DNA from: Kushneria phyllosphaerae
GTDB taxonomy: Bacteria; Pseudomonadota; Gammaproteobacteria; Pseudomonadales; Halomonadaceae
Direction of reading: 5' to 3'
NCBI RefSeq assembly: GCF_900312995.1
Contig: NZ_ONZI01000001.1
Location: 1 to 64,000, forward strand
Length of the DNA stretch: 64,000 bases
Every line of letters begins with the position of its first letter. Positions within the stretch are counted from its first letter, which is position 1. Shown one piece after another: positions 29,153-38,387 of the stretch. The notes beneath the pieces are model-generated. The model had not been told where the DNA came from. It saw only the letters and a list, made by a program, of their open reading frames with translations, and made no database searches. Made by a program: the position numbers and the translations under genes.

Positions 29153-30115
29153 TTACTGTTCCAGCACGAAGGGTGACGTCACCTGATCGACGTTGTCCGG
29201 CGTGATCAGCAGGCAGTCAAAAAGCTGCTTTTCACCGTTCAGACCGGTGTCGCCGGTACGGATGAACTGATCAGCCAGCTCCACGGCACGCTTTGAAAAC
29301 ACCGCTACCGGCTGCAGTACGGTGTAGGCCATGTCGCCGTCCTTGACGGCCTTGACAGCATCAGGAGAACCATCGAAACCGCCTACCACGACGTCCTTGA
29401 GTTTACCCGACTCGCGCAGGGCCGCGACCGCACCGAGTGCCATCTCATCGTTACCGCTGATCAGGCCCTGAATATCCGGGTTGGCCTGTAGCATGCTCTG
29501 GGTCTTGCTGTAGCCCTGGGTGCGGTCCCAGTTGGCCACATCAGAGGCCACCAGCTCGAGGTCAGGATACTGGGTCAATACGGTCTGATAGCCGTTGGAG
29601 CGGGTTGCAGCATTATTGTCGGACGGCGCACCCTTGAGCTCGACATAGCGGGCGCTGTCGCCCACAGCCTCGACCCACTGCTGCGCGCCCAGTGCGGCGC
29701 CCTGAGCGTTATTGGACACCAGCTGGGCCTTCGCCAGCCCCTGCTGGTTGATCTCGGCATTGACGATAAAGACCGGAATGCCGGCGTTAACGGCCTTTTT
29801 CACCGCGCCGACAGAGCCATCAGCGTTGGCCGGATCCAGAATAATTGCCTTAGCCTTGTTGGTAATTGCCGTATCGATCTGCCGGCTTTCGGAATTGGTA
29901 TCACCCTTGTGGGCGCTGACATTGGCGCTGTAGCCCATCTCCTGGGCCGTTTCGCGGGCAATATTACCCTCGGTCAACCAATACGGATTGGAGGGGTCAT
30001 TGACGATGATTGAAATCAATCCCTTCTGCTGATCCTGCGCCAGGGCACTGCCCCCGACGACCATGGCACCAATGGCCAGGCCCGCCATCAAAAGACGTGT
30101 TCCCTTTCTCAACAT
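29153..30115 (-). CDS. Sugar ABC transporter substrate-binding protein (RbsB/type I periplasmic fold)
   Basis: A 320-residue exported protein with signal peptide MLRKGTRLLMAGLAIGAMVVGG...ALA. The mature part shows the RbsB-like pattern ISIIVNDPSNPYWLTEGNIARETA, IILDPANADGSVGAVKKA, IPVFIVNAEIN, LISGNDEMALGAVAAL and VVGGFDGSPDAVKAVKDG. It is last in a DUF2291-ATPase-permease-SBP operon, an unusual order. By context it would bind erythritol, threitol or a related polyol. Start set at 30115 because AAGGGGAAG precedes it. Confidence 0.88.
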   Translation of the reverse strand: MLRKGTRLLMAGLAIGAMVVGGSALAQDQQKGLISIIVNDPSNPYWLTEGNIARETAQEMGYSANVSAHKGDTNSESRQIDTAITNKAKAIILDPANADGSVGAVKKAVNAGIPVFIVNAEINQQGLAKAQLVSNNAQGAALGAQQWVEAVGDSARYVELKGAPSDNNAATRSNGYQTVLTQYPDLELVASDVANWDRTQGYSKTQSMLQANPDIQGLISGNDEMALGAVAALRESGKLKDVVVGGFDGSPDAVKAVKDGDMAYTVLQPVAVFSKRAVELADQFIRTGDTGLNGEKQLFDCLLITPDNVDQVTSPFVLEQ

Positions 30116-30182
30116 GATGCTTCCCCTTGCCTTGACGGTTGGTATACCGGCGAGCCGGCCTTTCGATCCCACATGAGCCAGC

Positions 30183-31304
30183 TCACGCTGGCCCGGAGGG
30201 CGATGAAGCCTTCTGATTCTCGGTACTGGCAGTACGCTTTTTACGCGGCTTGTACTGAATGCTGTTCAAAAGCACCGCCAGTACGATTACCGCGCCCATG
30301 AACACGGTCTGCCAATAGGAGGAGACCCCGATGATGACCAGTCCATCGGAGAGGAACCCGATCACGAACGCGCCCAAAAGCGTGCCGCGCACGTTCCCGC
30401 GCCCTCCGGTCAGCGCCGCCCCACCGATCACCACACCGGCAATCGCGGTCAGCTCATAGGTGGTGCCGGCCGTGGGCCCGGCAGAGGTCAGCTGTGAAGA
30501 GAGCACCAGCCCGGCAATGGCGGCACAGACACCGGAGAGCACATAGACCCAGATCTGTACCCGCTTGACCGGCACCCCGGAAAGTTCCGCAGCGCGTGCA
30601 TTACCCCCGGTGGCGTATACCCAGCGGCCGAAAGGCGTTCGATTGAGGGCGAACATGCAGACAATGGCGACTGCGGCAAAGATCAGCACCCCGACAGGCA
30701 CATTAAAAAGCCGATTGAAGCCCAGCCAGTCAAAGCCGGTATTACCCAGCTCCGGGTTACCGCTCAGATTGTTGTAGGTCAGCCCGTCGGTCATCAAAAG
30801 CGCCGCACCACGCGCCACATAAAGCGTGCCCAGTGTGGCGACAAAAGCCGGCACCCTGAAAATCGACACCAGCACGCCGTTGATCATGCCCACAAAGGCG
30901 CCCAGCACACAGGTCAGCACCACCACGGCCCAGACCGGCGGATAAAGCGTCACACCAAAGGCATCTACCGACACCCCCTGCATCAGAAAACCTGCCATGA
31001 CGCCGGCAAGCCCCATGGTGGAACCGACCGAAAGATCGATCCCTCCGGTCAGAATGACCAGCAGCATGCCAATCGAGAGCAGCCCGAAAATGGCCACGTG
31101 CGAGGACATGGTCAGGAAATTGGCGGTCGAGAAGTAAACCGGTGACAGCATCGCAAAGATGACGATGATGGCGATCAGGGCAAAAAAGGCCCGACCTTCA
31201 AGGAGAATGTGCCCCAGGTCGAAACCGCCGGTACGCCGCGGTGCCACGCGGTCAGACGACGGGCTGGAACTCGCGGGTGAAGCACTCTGACGAACATCGG
31301 ACAT
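30183..31304 (-). CDS. Sugar ABC transporter permease (RbsC family)
   Basis: A roughly 373-residue inner-membrane permease with about ten hydrophobic segments. Family features are TGGIDLSVGSTMGLAGVMAG, FRVPAFVATLGTLYVARG, and GGNARAAELSGVPVKRV, with the C-terminal TGGRGNVRGTLLGAF. An ATG 18 bases upstream is possible, but AGGG is placed for 31304. Cytoplasmic N- and C-terminal tails are long and polar. Confidence 0.9.
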   Translation of the reverse strand: MSDVRQSASPASSSPSSDRVAPRRTGGFDLGHILLEGRAFFALIAIIVIFAMLSPVYFSTANFLTMSSHVAIFGLLSIGMLLVILTGGIDLSVGSTMGLAGVMAGFLMQGVSVDAFGVTLYPPVWAVVVLTCVLGAFVGMINGVLVSIFRVPAFVATLGTLYVARGAALLMTDGLTYNNLSGNPELGNTGFDWLGFNRLFNVPVGVLIFAAVAIVCMFALNRTPFGRWVYATGGNARAAELSGVPVKRVQIWVYVLSGVCAAIAGLVLSSQLTSAGPTAGTTYELTAIAGVVIGGAALTGGRGNVRGTLLGAFVIGFLSDGLVIIGVSSYWQTVFMGAVIVLAVLLNSIQYKPRKKRTASTENQKASSPSGPA

Positions 31305-31331
31305 GATAGTGATCCCTGCCATACACGTATT

Positions 31332-32894
31332 TCAGCCTGCAACGGATTCACCGGAGGCCGCCATGATCTCTTCCCTGCTGACATCGGCCCCGAACTCTGC
31401 ACTGATCCGGCCCCGGCTCATCACGACAATGCGATGCGCCACGCTCAGACACTCCCCTACCTCAGAGGTCGAATAGATCACCGCCAGTCCTTTCGAGGCG
31501 CCTTCAGCCAGCAGCCGGAACACCTCGGCCTTGGCACCGATATCGATGCCGCGACTGGGCTCGTCGAGGATGACGACCCGTGGCCGGGTCGCCAGCATCT
31601 TGCCGATGACGACCTTTTGCTGATTGCCGCCCGAGAGTGACCCGATACCGGCCGCACCGCCGTCGGTCTTGATATGCACGTTGCGAATGGAATCCTCGAT
31701 CACGTTCTGCTCGCGAGCGCGCGAGGTCAGAAAGCCCCGGGTAAAGGCACCGATGCTGGCCAACGACAGGTTCTCGCCTACTGCCATGGTCTGCACCAGC
31801 CCATCACGCTGGCGATCTTCCGGCACCAGCACCAGCCCGCGCTCTATACGCTCGGCAATGCTCAGACCGGAAATATCCTCACCCTCCAGCATGATCCGAC
31901 CGTCGCTTGCCGGTACGCGCCCCGCAGCGCACTCCAGAAGCTCCGTGCGCCCGGCCCCCATCAGGCCGTAAATACACACGATTTCCCCGGCGCGTACTGC
32001 CAGCGACAAACGATCCACAACCGAACGTTCCGGTACGGCCACATCCGCCACGCTGATGTTGTCAAACGACAGCGCCACCTCGCCCATTTCATAGCCGGTC
32101 GGCGGCGAGCCCAGATCGAAGTTCTCGCCCACCATGTGACGCACGATCCACTCCAGATCGATCTCGCGGCGCTCGGCCCAGGCGGTCATGGCGCCATCAC
32201 GCAGCACCACGGCGTGATCGGTAATGGTCAGCGCCTCTTCCAGGTGATGCGAGATATAGACGATCGAGACGCCGCGACTCTTTAAATCCTCGATGACCCG
32301 AAACAACACTTCAACTTCCGAAGCCGACAGGGCCGAGGTCGGCTCATCCATGATCAGAATGCGCGAGTTGACTGACAGCGCCCGGGCAATCTCCACAATC
32401 TGCTGCTGACCCAGACGCAGGTCTTCCACCAGCGTCATCGGATCGATGGGCTCATCCAGTTCCGCCATCAGTCGCTCGGTTTCACGGGCCTCGCCGGCAT
32501 AATCCACACCGCCCGGCCCACCCAGTTCACGTCCCATGAAAATGTTGTCACGCACATTCATGTTGGGCGCCAGACTCAGCTCCTGATGGATGATTGAAAT
32601 CCCGTGGCGCTGGGCATCCACGGTGGAAGAAAAACGCACCGACTCACCGTCAAGCACAATCTCGCCAGCACTGGGCTGCATTACGCCGGAAAGAATTTTC
32701 ATCAGCGTCGACTTGCCCGCGCCGTTTTCACCAAAAAGCGTGGTGACCTGACCGCGGCGGATATCGAAGTTGACACTTTTGAGCGCGTGCACGCTGCCAA
32801 AGGACTTGGCCACATTACGCGCCGACAGCACGACATCACCCGTCTTACTGCCCGAAATCGTTGACCTGTCCATGACACTGTTTGCGCTGCTCAT
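31332..32894 (-). CDS. Sugar ABC transporter ATP-binding protein (RbsA family, duplicated)
   Basis: A 520-residue ATPase with two tandem nucleotide-binding domains. The N-terminal domain has Walker A GENGAGKSTLMK, signature LRLGQQQIVEIARAL and Walker B ILIMDEPTSAL. The C-terminal domain has the degenerate Walker A GLMGAGRTELLE, signature LSGGNQQKVVIGK and Walker B VVILDEPSRGID, as is normal in RbsA-type proteins. The start at 32894 is preferred over 32903 because AGGAG is too close to the latter. Confidence 0.93.
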   Translation of the reverse strand: MSSANSVMDRSTISGSKTGDVVLSARNVAKSFGSVHALKSVNFDIRRGQVTTLFGENGAGKSTLMKILSGVMQPSAGEIVLDGESVRFSSTVDAQRHGISIIHQELSLAPNMNVRDNIFMGRELGGPGGVDYAGEARETERLMAELDEPIDPMTLVEDLRLGQQQIVEIARALSVNSRILIMDEPTSALSASEVEVLFRVIEDLKSRGVSIVYISHHLEEALTITDHAVVLRDGAMTAWAERREIDLEWIVRHMVGENFDLGSPPTGYEMGEVALSFDNISVADVAVPERSVVDRLSLAVRAGEIVCIYGLMGAGRTELLECAAGRVPASDGRIMLEGEDISGLSIAERIERGLVLVPEDRQRDGLVQTMAVGENLSLASIGAFTRGFLTSRAREQNVIEDSIRNVHIKTDGGAAGIGSLSGGNQQKVVIGKMLATRPRVVILDEPSRGIDIGAKAEVFRLLAEGASKGLAVIYSTSEVGECLSVAHRIVVMSRGRISAEFGADVSREEIMAASGESVAG

Positions 32895-32915
32895 GGCATT
32901 CACTCCTGTCCCGCC

Positions 32916-33572
32916 CTACTGCACATCGAGGGCCACCGGGGTGACCAGCCAGTTTTTGGGATTGATCATCTGAAACACGCCGGTGACCTCAACGGTTTTA
33001 CCGCTCAGCGCTGCAGTATCCACACCTTCGAGTACCTCGGCCTTCATGGCATTGTTGATGGCAGCACCCGCATCTTGATACTCGATCTGATTGGTAAACT
33101 GGCCAAAGCTGATGTCGCCGGTGGCATCACGCAGTGTGGTGCCATTGATGGCCGGCCCGGTCTGCACCCGAATCCGGGTGCCTTCAGGCATATCGGGAAT
33201 GTCGATCGTGTAGATGCCGGATTTGCCCTCTCCGACCGTGCCGGTGAAATGCACCGGAAAGATTGGAGCAATCCCGCTGGCCACTCCGTAGCGCTCGCCG
33301 GCCGCGCTGGCATCATCATTTAGCGCCTGTGCCAGTTCCGGGGCCTCCACGGCGCGCGATTCAACGTTTTGCATAATTTCCGGGAACTGCTCCTGACCAT
33401 AACGCTCTGCTGAAAACTGTCCGCTCTGAACATCGGACTGCGCACCCTGCTCGACCACATGCGTATCCCAGGCCATGGCGGCGGCCACGACTACCACCAC
33501 AACTGCCGTGATGGCACGACTCTTTTTTTTGCGGGAGCGAGGGCGGGCATGGGTACTGGCATCTGCTGTCAT
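32916..33572 (-). CDS. DUF2291-family protein, first gene of the ABC operon
   Basis: A 218-residue protein with a basic cytoplasmic N-terminus (RPRSRKKKSR) and one transmembrane helix (AITAVVVVVVAAAMAW), leaving about 170 residues in the periplasm. The sequence fits DUF2291, a family of unknown function that recurs beside RbsABC-type transporters. It lacks a lipobox Cys. It heads the operon and is followed closely by the ATPase, so it may assist uptake. Start supported by GGAG 11 bases upstream. Confidence 0.8.
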   Translation of the reverse strand: MTADASTHARPRSRKKKSRAITAVVVVVVAAAMAWDTHVVEQGAQSDVQSGQFSAERYGQEQFPEIMQNVESRAVEAPELAQALNDDASAAGERYGVASGIAPIFPVHFTGTVGEGKSGIYTIDIPDMPEGTRIRVQTGPAINGTTLRDATGDISFGQFTNQIEYQDAGAAINNAMKAEVLEGVDTAALSGKTVEVTGVFQMINPKNWLVTPVALDVQ

Positions 33573-33657
33573 ATCAAACCGGTCTCCACTGCAGGGGCGG
33601 GTGTTTGCAAGACTTTCAGGCGCACTGGACGCTACATCGATAGTGCCTGACTCGAAT

Positions 33658-33682
33658 CATTTGACCTGCCTTCGTTCAAATG
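33658..33682. promoter_or_regulatory. 25-nt palindromic operator, copy 2 (ABC operon)
   Basis: CATTTGA, an 11-base spacer (CCTGCCTTCGT), then TCAAATG: perfect 7-base arms, 86 bases upstream of the DUF2291 gene. The spacer shares CCTGCC with the eltD copy. The location in the 387-base divergent gap (33573-33959) fits control of the transporter operon. Confidence 0.75.
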
Positions 33683-33889
33683 TATTAACGCTGTGACGCC
33701 TGCTGCCTGCAATCCCCGGGCGGACTCCAAGCGCTAAGACTTTATGCTTAACGTTTTTAACGCTCTGAAATAAAAGGCAATAAACTGATTCATCGGGAGG
33801 GGCTGCGACTAAAGTTAGTCGCCGTAGAGGGCATTGATAATGAGAGCATTTTCTCCCGGACAGATCATTGGTGCGTTACCTCCTGTTAG

Positions 33890-33906
33890 TTGTTGACAGT
33901 TCACAA
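33890..33906. promoter_or_regulatory. 17-nt palindromic operator, copy 1 (GntR gene)
   Basis: TTGTTGACAGTTCACAA, arms TTGTTGAC and GTTCACAA about one central base. It lies 54 bases before the GntR regulator start and close relatives occur at 36354 and 39545. Autoregulation by that GntR protein is the simplest reading (inference). Confidence 0.65.
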
Positions 33907-33959
33907 TGCTATTAATGGCAATCATGACGTCTGCTTTATTGTGTCGACAGGAGCTATAC

Positions 33960-34634
33960 ATGAGCATTAAAAGCCTTCAGCGCACCACCCTTCGTGACCA
34001 GTGTCTAAACGCACTGCGATCGGCGATCACCACCGGGCAGCTACCGCCCGGCCATCATCTGGTGGAGACCGATCTATCCAACGCGTTTGGCGTTAGCCGT
34101 GGCACCCTGCGTGAGGCCATGCGTCGTCTGGAGCAGGAAGGGCTGCTGGTCGCAGGTGCACGCGGTCAGCTCAGCATACGCTACATCGATAGCAAGGAAG
34201 TTTTAGACATCTACCGGGTTCGCACATCGCTGGAGACCCTGGCCGCACGGCTAATCTGTGACCAGCCAGAGCGAGAGGCTCATATTGCAAGACTGGCCGC
34301 ACAGGCCGAGAAAATGGCTCGCCTTGAAGGCAACCTGACTGAACAGATCGAGGCCGATATGGGCTTTCATCGCCTCCTGTGTCAACTCAGTGGCAACGAG
34401 GTACTGCTGAAAACCTGGGCGACGCTGGAAGGGCCGATTCGCATCTGCATCATGTCGGCAGGTCTTGAACGCGCCTTGCATAACATGGCTGCGGAGCGTC
34501 ACGTCAGAATCATTGATGCCATGCGTGAGGAGGACGGCGATCGGACCGCAGCCGTACTGGCCAACCACATGCAGGAAGCAGCACTGCGCCTGTCACAGGC
34601 ACTTCACCAGCAGGCCGACGAGCAGATGAGGTGA
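33960..34634 (+). CDS. GntR-family (FCD-domain) transcriptional regulator
   Basis: A 224-residue regulator. The N-terminal winged helix contains LVETDLSNAFGVSRGTLREAMRRLEQEGLL. The helical FCD effector domain follows, with metal or effector ligands likely in ADMGFHRLLCQLSGN, ERHVRIIDAM and LANHMQEA. ATG 33960 is preceded by AGGAG; upstream in-frame Mets lack this. It is divergent from the ABC operon and convergent with the SDR gene. The shared 17-nt palindromes suggest it controls itself, the isomerase-SDR pair and the TRAP operon. Confidence 0.9.
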   Translation: MSIKSLQRTTLRDQCLNALRSAITTGQLPPGHHLVETDLSNAFGVSRGTLREAMRRLEQEGLLVAGARGQLSIRYIDSKEVLDIYRVRTSLETLAARLICDQPEREAHIARLAAQAEKMARLEGNLTEQIEADMGFHRLLCQLSGNEVLLKTWATLEGPIRICIMSAGLERALHNMAAERHVRIIDAMREEDGDRTAAVLANHMQEAALRLSQALHQQADEQMR

Positions 34635-34668
34635 AAGCGGACGCAGGCATGGCCTGCGCCCAACATCA

Positions 34669-35427
34669 TCAATACATGTGCATGCCGCCGTTGATATCAA
34701 GCGCGGCACCAGTGGTATAAGAGGAGAGCTCGGAGGCCAAAAACAGAAAGCCGCGCGCTACATCCGCGGCATCGCCCAGGCGATTAAGTGGGATACCGGT
34801 CAGAATCTGCGTTTTTATTTCATCGGTTAGCTTGCCGCCAGTGATATCGGTCTGAATCAGGCCAGGCGTCACCGAATTGACACGAATATTGTGGACGCCG
34901 AACTCACGTGCCATCGCCTTTGAAAGGCCCAGCATACCCGCCTTGGCCGCGCTATAGTGCGGACCGCCAAAAATGCCGCCGCCGCGCTGGGCAGAGACCG
35001 ACGAGGTGTTCACGATAGCACCGCCCTTCTGCTCCACCATGTAAGGCAGTACGGCCTGAGACATGTACAGCATGCCGCGTAGGCTGACGTCAGTGACCTG
35101 CTCGTAGTTCTCTGCCGTGATCTCCATGGTTTTCAGCGGCTGGGTAATGCCCGCATTGTTGATCAGCACGTCGATACGCCCAAAGGCGTCTGCCACCGTC
35201 TTCGCGGCCGCCTCACAGGAAGCCTTGTCGGTCACGTCGCAGACTACCCCGAGCGTACGCTCACTGCTGACATCAGCCGCCGCCTCGCGGCTTTTTTCCA
35301 GATCCAGATCGGCAATCACCACAATGGCGCCATGCTCGTGAAAGAGTCGCGCGGCAGCCTTGCCGATCCCGCGGGGACCGGCGCCGCCGGTGATGATGCA
35401 TACCTTATCTTCCAACAATCCTTTCAT
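34669..35427 (-). CDS. Short-chain dehydrogenase/reductase
   Basis: A 252-residue SDR oxidoreductase. NAD(P) motif TGGAGPRGIGKA near residue 12, with acidic ADLDLEKS after beta-2 (suggesting NAD preference), NNAGIT, catalytic Ser in NTSSVSAQ, and catalytic HYSAAKAGM (YxxxK). The C-terminal GAALDINGGMHMY is normal. ATG 35427 has AGGAG before it. It follows the TIM-barrel gene by 42 bases on the same strand and probably shares its transcript. Probable role: oxidation or reduction of a sugar, polyol or sugar acid imported by the TRAP system. Confidence 0.88.
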   Translation of the reverse strand: MKGLLEDKVCIITGGAGPRGIGKAAARLFHEHGAIVVIADLDLEKSREAAADVSSERTLGVVCDVTDKASCEAAAKTVADAFGRIDVLINNAGITQPLKTMEITAENYEQVTDVSLRGMLYMSQAVLPYMVEQKGGAIVNTSSVSAQRGGGIFGGPHYSAAKAGMLGLSKAMAREFGVHNIRVNSVTPGLIQTDITGGKLTDEIKTQILTGIPLNRLGDAADVARGFLFLASELSSYTTGAALDINGGMHMY

Positions 35428-35469
35428 GATGTACTCCTGGACGAGGTTGAAGTGAATGACCACGGGTAA

Positions 35470-36342
35470 TTACAGGGCCGGATGGTTCTGCGCCGTCCAG
35501 CGCAAGGACGCCGCCACGTCGCGCTCGATCTCCTCAAGCGGCAGTGGCTCGGCCTGTTTGTTGGGCTGCGCGTGCTCATCACGCCGCAGCCGGAAGGGCA
35601 GTTCGAGGCTAAAGGGCAGGCGGCGCGCCGCCAGTGCCTCAACAATGGGGGCATAGTCGATATCACCGGTACCCAGCGCACCAAAGTGATAGCCATCATG
35701 TCCGCGGCTCACCGCCTTGAGGTGCAGATGGTCGCTCTGCGGGATGGCTTGGAGCGCGTCATCAAGAGGCGACAGCGCCGGGCAATGCGAAATCAAATTG
35801 CCCGGGTCGTAGTTGATGCCGGCCGCAGACGCATCGAGTCGCGCCAGCAGCGTCGATAGCTCACTGGCCTGGTTAATCAGGTTATTGCTGCCATCACCCG
35901 GGTTTTCGAACAGGAGTTTGACGCCCGCCTCGCGCGCGGACGACATCATGTGATCGAGTCCCTGTTCGAAATGATCACGCCCGGCCTGGCTTGCCGCATT
36001 GGAAATCAGATAACGCGCCCCCAGGGCCGCGGCAAAGCGAATACGCACTGCCATGCTCTCGGCAGCCCCGGCCTCGCCAAGGTCGATATGAGCCGACAGC
36101 ACCGTACAGCGCTGGCCGTGGCGCGCCATCAGGGTGCGCAGCTCATGGGCCAGTTCGTCGTTTAAATCGTCATCGGTGAACTCGTTGACATAGCCCTTGA
36201 TGAAAGCCACTTCAACATCACCGATATTGAGCCGCGCCATCGAAGCGAAAACGTCAGGCCAGTCGTAGCCATCCCAGGCCGCGGTACTGACCGACATGCC
36301 AACAGCACGCATCTGTTCGGCAGAGGGCAGTTCAACACTCAT
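35470..36342 (-). CDS. Sugar isomerase/epimerase-like TIM-barrel protein (AP endonuclease 2 fold)
   Basis: A 290-residue member of the xylose-isomerase-like TIM-barrel superfamily. Candidate metal ligands are in LLFENPGDGS, GINYDPGNLISH, HLHLKAVSRG and the C-terminal FSLELPFR, matching the E-D-H-E order of the family. The family contains isomerases, epimerases and also the 3-oxo-isoapionate decarboxylase type, so the reaction cannot be fixed. A GntR-type palindrome sits 12 bases above its start. It precedes the SDR gene in the same unit. Confidence 0.75.
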   Translation of the reverse strand: MSVELPSAEQMRAVGMSVSTAAWDGYDWPDVFASMARLNIGDVEVAFIKGYVNEFTDDDLNDELAHELRTLMARHGQRCTVLSAHIDLGEAGAAESMAVRIRFAAALGARYLISNAASQAGRDHFEQGLDHMMSSAREAGVKLLFENPGDGSNNLINQASELSTLLARLDASAAGINYDPGNLISHCPALSPLDDALQAIPQSDHLHLKAVSRGHDGYHFGALGTGDIDYAPIVEALAARRLPFSLELPFRLRRDEHAQPNKQAEPLPLEEIERDVAASLRWTAQNHPAL

Positions 36343-36353
36343 TCCAGCCTCCT

Positions 36354-36370
36354 TTGTCGACTGTTAACAA
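36354..36370. promoter_or_regulatory. 17-nt palindromic operator, copy 2 (isomerase-SDR)
   Basis: TTGTCGACTGTTAACAA, arms TTGTCGAC and GTTAACAA about one central base, 12 bases upstream of the TIM-barrel gene start. Its reverse complement, TTGTTAACAGTCGACAA, aligns directly with the copies at 33890 and 39545. Confidence 0.72.
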
Positions 36371-36422
36371 TAAAAACAGTCAAAGTTTGATACGGCATCC
36401 ATCTAGAAAGCCGCGTCCCGTT

Positions 36423-37682
36423 CTAACCCGCCGGAAACAGTGCCGGCACATAGCTCACCAACATCAATACAATCAGTGCGAAAATGTAAAATGGCACCAG
36501 CGCACGGGCCGTCTCTTCAATCCGTACGCCGGCAATCGAGGAGGAGATAAAGAGCGTGGTACCGACCGGCGGCGTAAAAAGCCCGATGGCAAGGTTGAGC
36601 ACCATCATGATGCCCAGCTGTATCAGACTCATATCGATGGCGTCTGCCAGCGGAATCATGATGGGCGCCAACAGCAGGATGGCTGGCGTCATGTCGATGA
36701 CAGCCCCTACCACCAGCATCAACAGGTTCATGAATACAATGATCAGTACATCGGAGAGCTCCAGCCCATTAACGAAGCTCACCAGCTGCGCAGGCAGCTG
36801 ATCCACTGTCATGATCCAACCCAGTACAGAGGAAGCCATGATCAGCAGCATGACGGCGCCAGTGGCACGCCCGGCACTGAGAATTGACTGCAGCACGCTG
36901 GCAAAACCGAGATCGCGATAGCAGATCCGTACAATCAGCGCATAGAACACCGCTACCACGCTGATTTCGGTTGGTGTCGCAATACCGCCGATCAGGGCGC
37001 CCAGGATAATGACCGGCATCAAAAGGGCCGGCAGGGATTCGAAGAAGCCGCGGATGATGCCGAACAGCGAAAAGGGCTGATTTTGACGAGGGAAATTGCC
37101 GCGTCGAGCAATCAGATATACGGCGATCAGGCTGGCCAGACCAAATATCAAACCCGGAATAATACCGGCCAGAAAGAGCGCCCCGACCGATACCTGGGAG
37201 ACGCTTGAATAGATGATCAACGGGATTGAAGGTGGAATGATGACGCCTATGACCGAGCTGGCCGAATTGACCGCAGCAGCAAAGGGCGCCGGGTAGCCTT
37301 CCCGCTTTTGCCAGGGGATAAGCACCGAGCCCAGCGCTGAGGCATCTGCCACTGCAGAGCCCGACACGCCGGCAAACAGCATCGAGGTGACCACACTCAC
37401 CTGCCCCAGCGCGCCACGCACTCGGCCCACCAGCAACCCGGCAAAATGGATGATACGCTGGCCCAGCGTACCTGCAATCAGCAGCTCGCCGGCCAGAATA
37501 AAAAACGGGATCGCCAGCAGCAGCGAGCTCTGGGTGGAATCAAAAAAGCGCTGGGCCGCGATGGATAGCGGATAGTTTCCACTGACCAGAATACCCAGGC
37601 TGCTGGCGCCCAGCAGGGCATAACCGATCGGCAGCGCCAGGGCCAGCAACAGCATGAAAAGAGGCAGGGCAATCAGCGTCAT
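36423..37682 (-). CDS. TRAP transporter large permease (DctM)
   Basis: A 419-residue membrane protein with about 12 hydrophobic segments, of the TRAP DctM family. Typical stretches are IPFFILAGELLIAG, GVSGSAVADASALGSVLIP, and FTPPVGTTLFISSSIAGV. It overlaps the small permease gene by four bases (ATGA). TRAP systems use a sodium gradient and usually import organic acids, including sugar acids, though some carry neutral sugars or ectoine. Confidence 0.93.
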   Translation of the reverse strand: MTLIALPLFMLLLALALPIGYALLGASSLGILVSGNYPLSIAAQRFFDSTQSSLLLAIPFFILAGELLIAGTLGQRIIHFAGLLVGRVRGALGQVSVVTSMLFAGVSGSAVADASALGSVLIPWQKREGYPAPFAAAVNSASSVIGVIIPPSIPLIIYSSVSQVSVGALFLAGIIPGLIFGLASLIAVYLIARRGNFPRQNQPFSLFGIIRGFFESLPALLMPVIILGALIGGIATPTEISVVAVFYALIVRICYRDLGFASVLQSILSAGRATGAVMLLIMASSVLGWIMTVDQLPAQLVSFVNGLELSDVLIIVFMNLLMLVVGAVIDMTPAILLLAPIMIPLADAIDMSLIQLGIMMVLNLAIGLFTPPVGTTLFISSSIAGVRIEETARALVPFYIFALIVLMLVSYVPALFPAG

Positions 37683-38305
37683 ACCGGCATCTCCTTGATG
37701 ACAGACTCACGCCCGCTAACCAACCCGATCAAATCGATGATGGCCAGCAAGAGCACACCGATGGCGCCGACCGGCAGACTGTAAAAGGCCCAGCTGGCCG
37801 ACCACCCCAGAACGGGCGTGCTCTGATACTGTAAAAACATCAAAAGTGACTGTGACTGATAAATCAGTGATGCCATCAAAATGATGATGAATCCTTGCAT
37901 GACGGACAGCACGACACGCCCGGTGGCCGCCGACATCTTTCTCAAAAAGAAATCTACGCCCAGGTGCTCATGGCGTGCTGCAGCCATGACTACGCCACCC
38001 ATGACCAGCCAGGGAAAAAGAATAACGGGCAGCTCACTGCCCCACGCCAGCGAACCATTCAGGAAATAGCGCACGACAACACCGGCCATCAACGTCACAC
38101 CAATGATCAGTGTGGTCATCAAAACGACGACACTGCCGGCCAGATCAAAAAGTCGTCGACCGCGGGCAAGCCATCTCACCAACCTGCCCGTTGACGCCTG
38201 ACGTTCCTGCTGCACCGGGTCTGCATGCGTCTGCCTTTTTTTCATCTGCCCGACCTGCGGAGTGTGTAATGCCTGTTCGTTGAGCACACCATGCGATTGC
38301 GTCAT
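37679..38305 (-). CDS. TRAP transporter small permease (DctQ)
   Basis: A 208-residue protein with four hydrophobic segments; the TRAP DctQ signature region VILFPWLVMGGVVMAAARHEHLGVDFFLRK is split across residues 90-120. An N-terminal hydrophilic extension of about 45 residues precedes the first helix. AGGTGGGGG precedes the ATG at 38305; a Met 20 codons in is the alternative start. It pairs with DctM in the membrane. Confidence 0.88.
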   Translation of the reverse strand: MTQSHGVLNEQALHTPQVGQMKKRQTHADPVQQERQASTGRLVRWLARGRRLFDLAGSVVVLMTTLIIGVTLMAGVVVRYFLNGSLAWGSELPVILFPWLVMGGVVMAAARHEHLGVDFFLRKMSAATGRVVLSVMQGFIIILMASLIYQSQSLLMFLQYQSTPVLGWSASWAFYSLPVGAIGVLLLAIIDLIGLVSGRESVIKEMPV

Positions 38306-38387
38306 GGGTTTGCCCCCACCTTCTTTTTATCATCACGTCGTATCAGGGCTGGGCGACAGTTCCGGCGCCCCGGCCCCGACATGAGGA

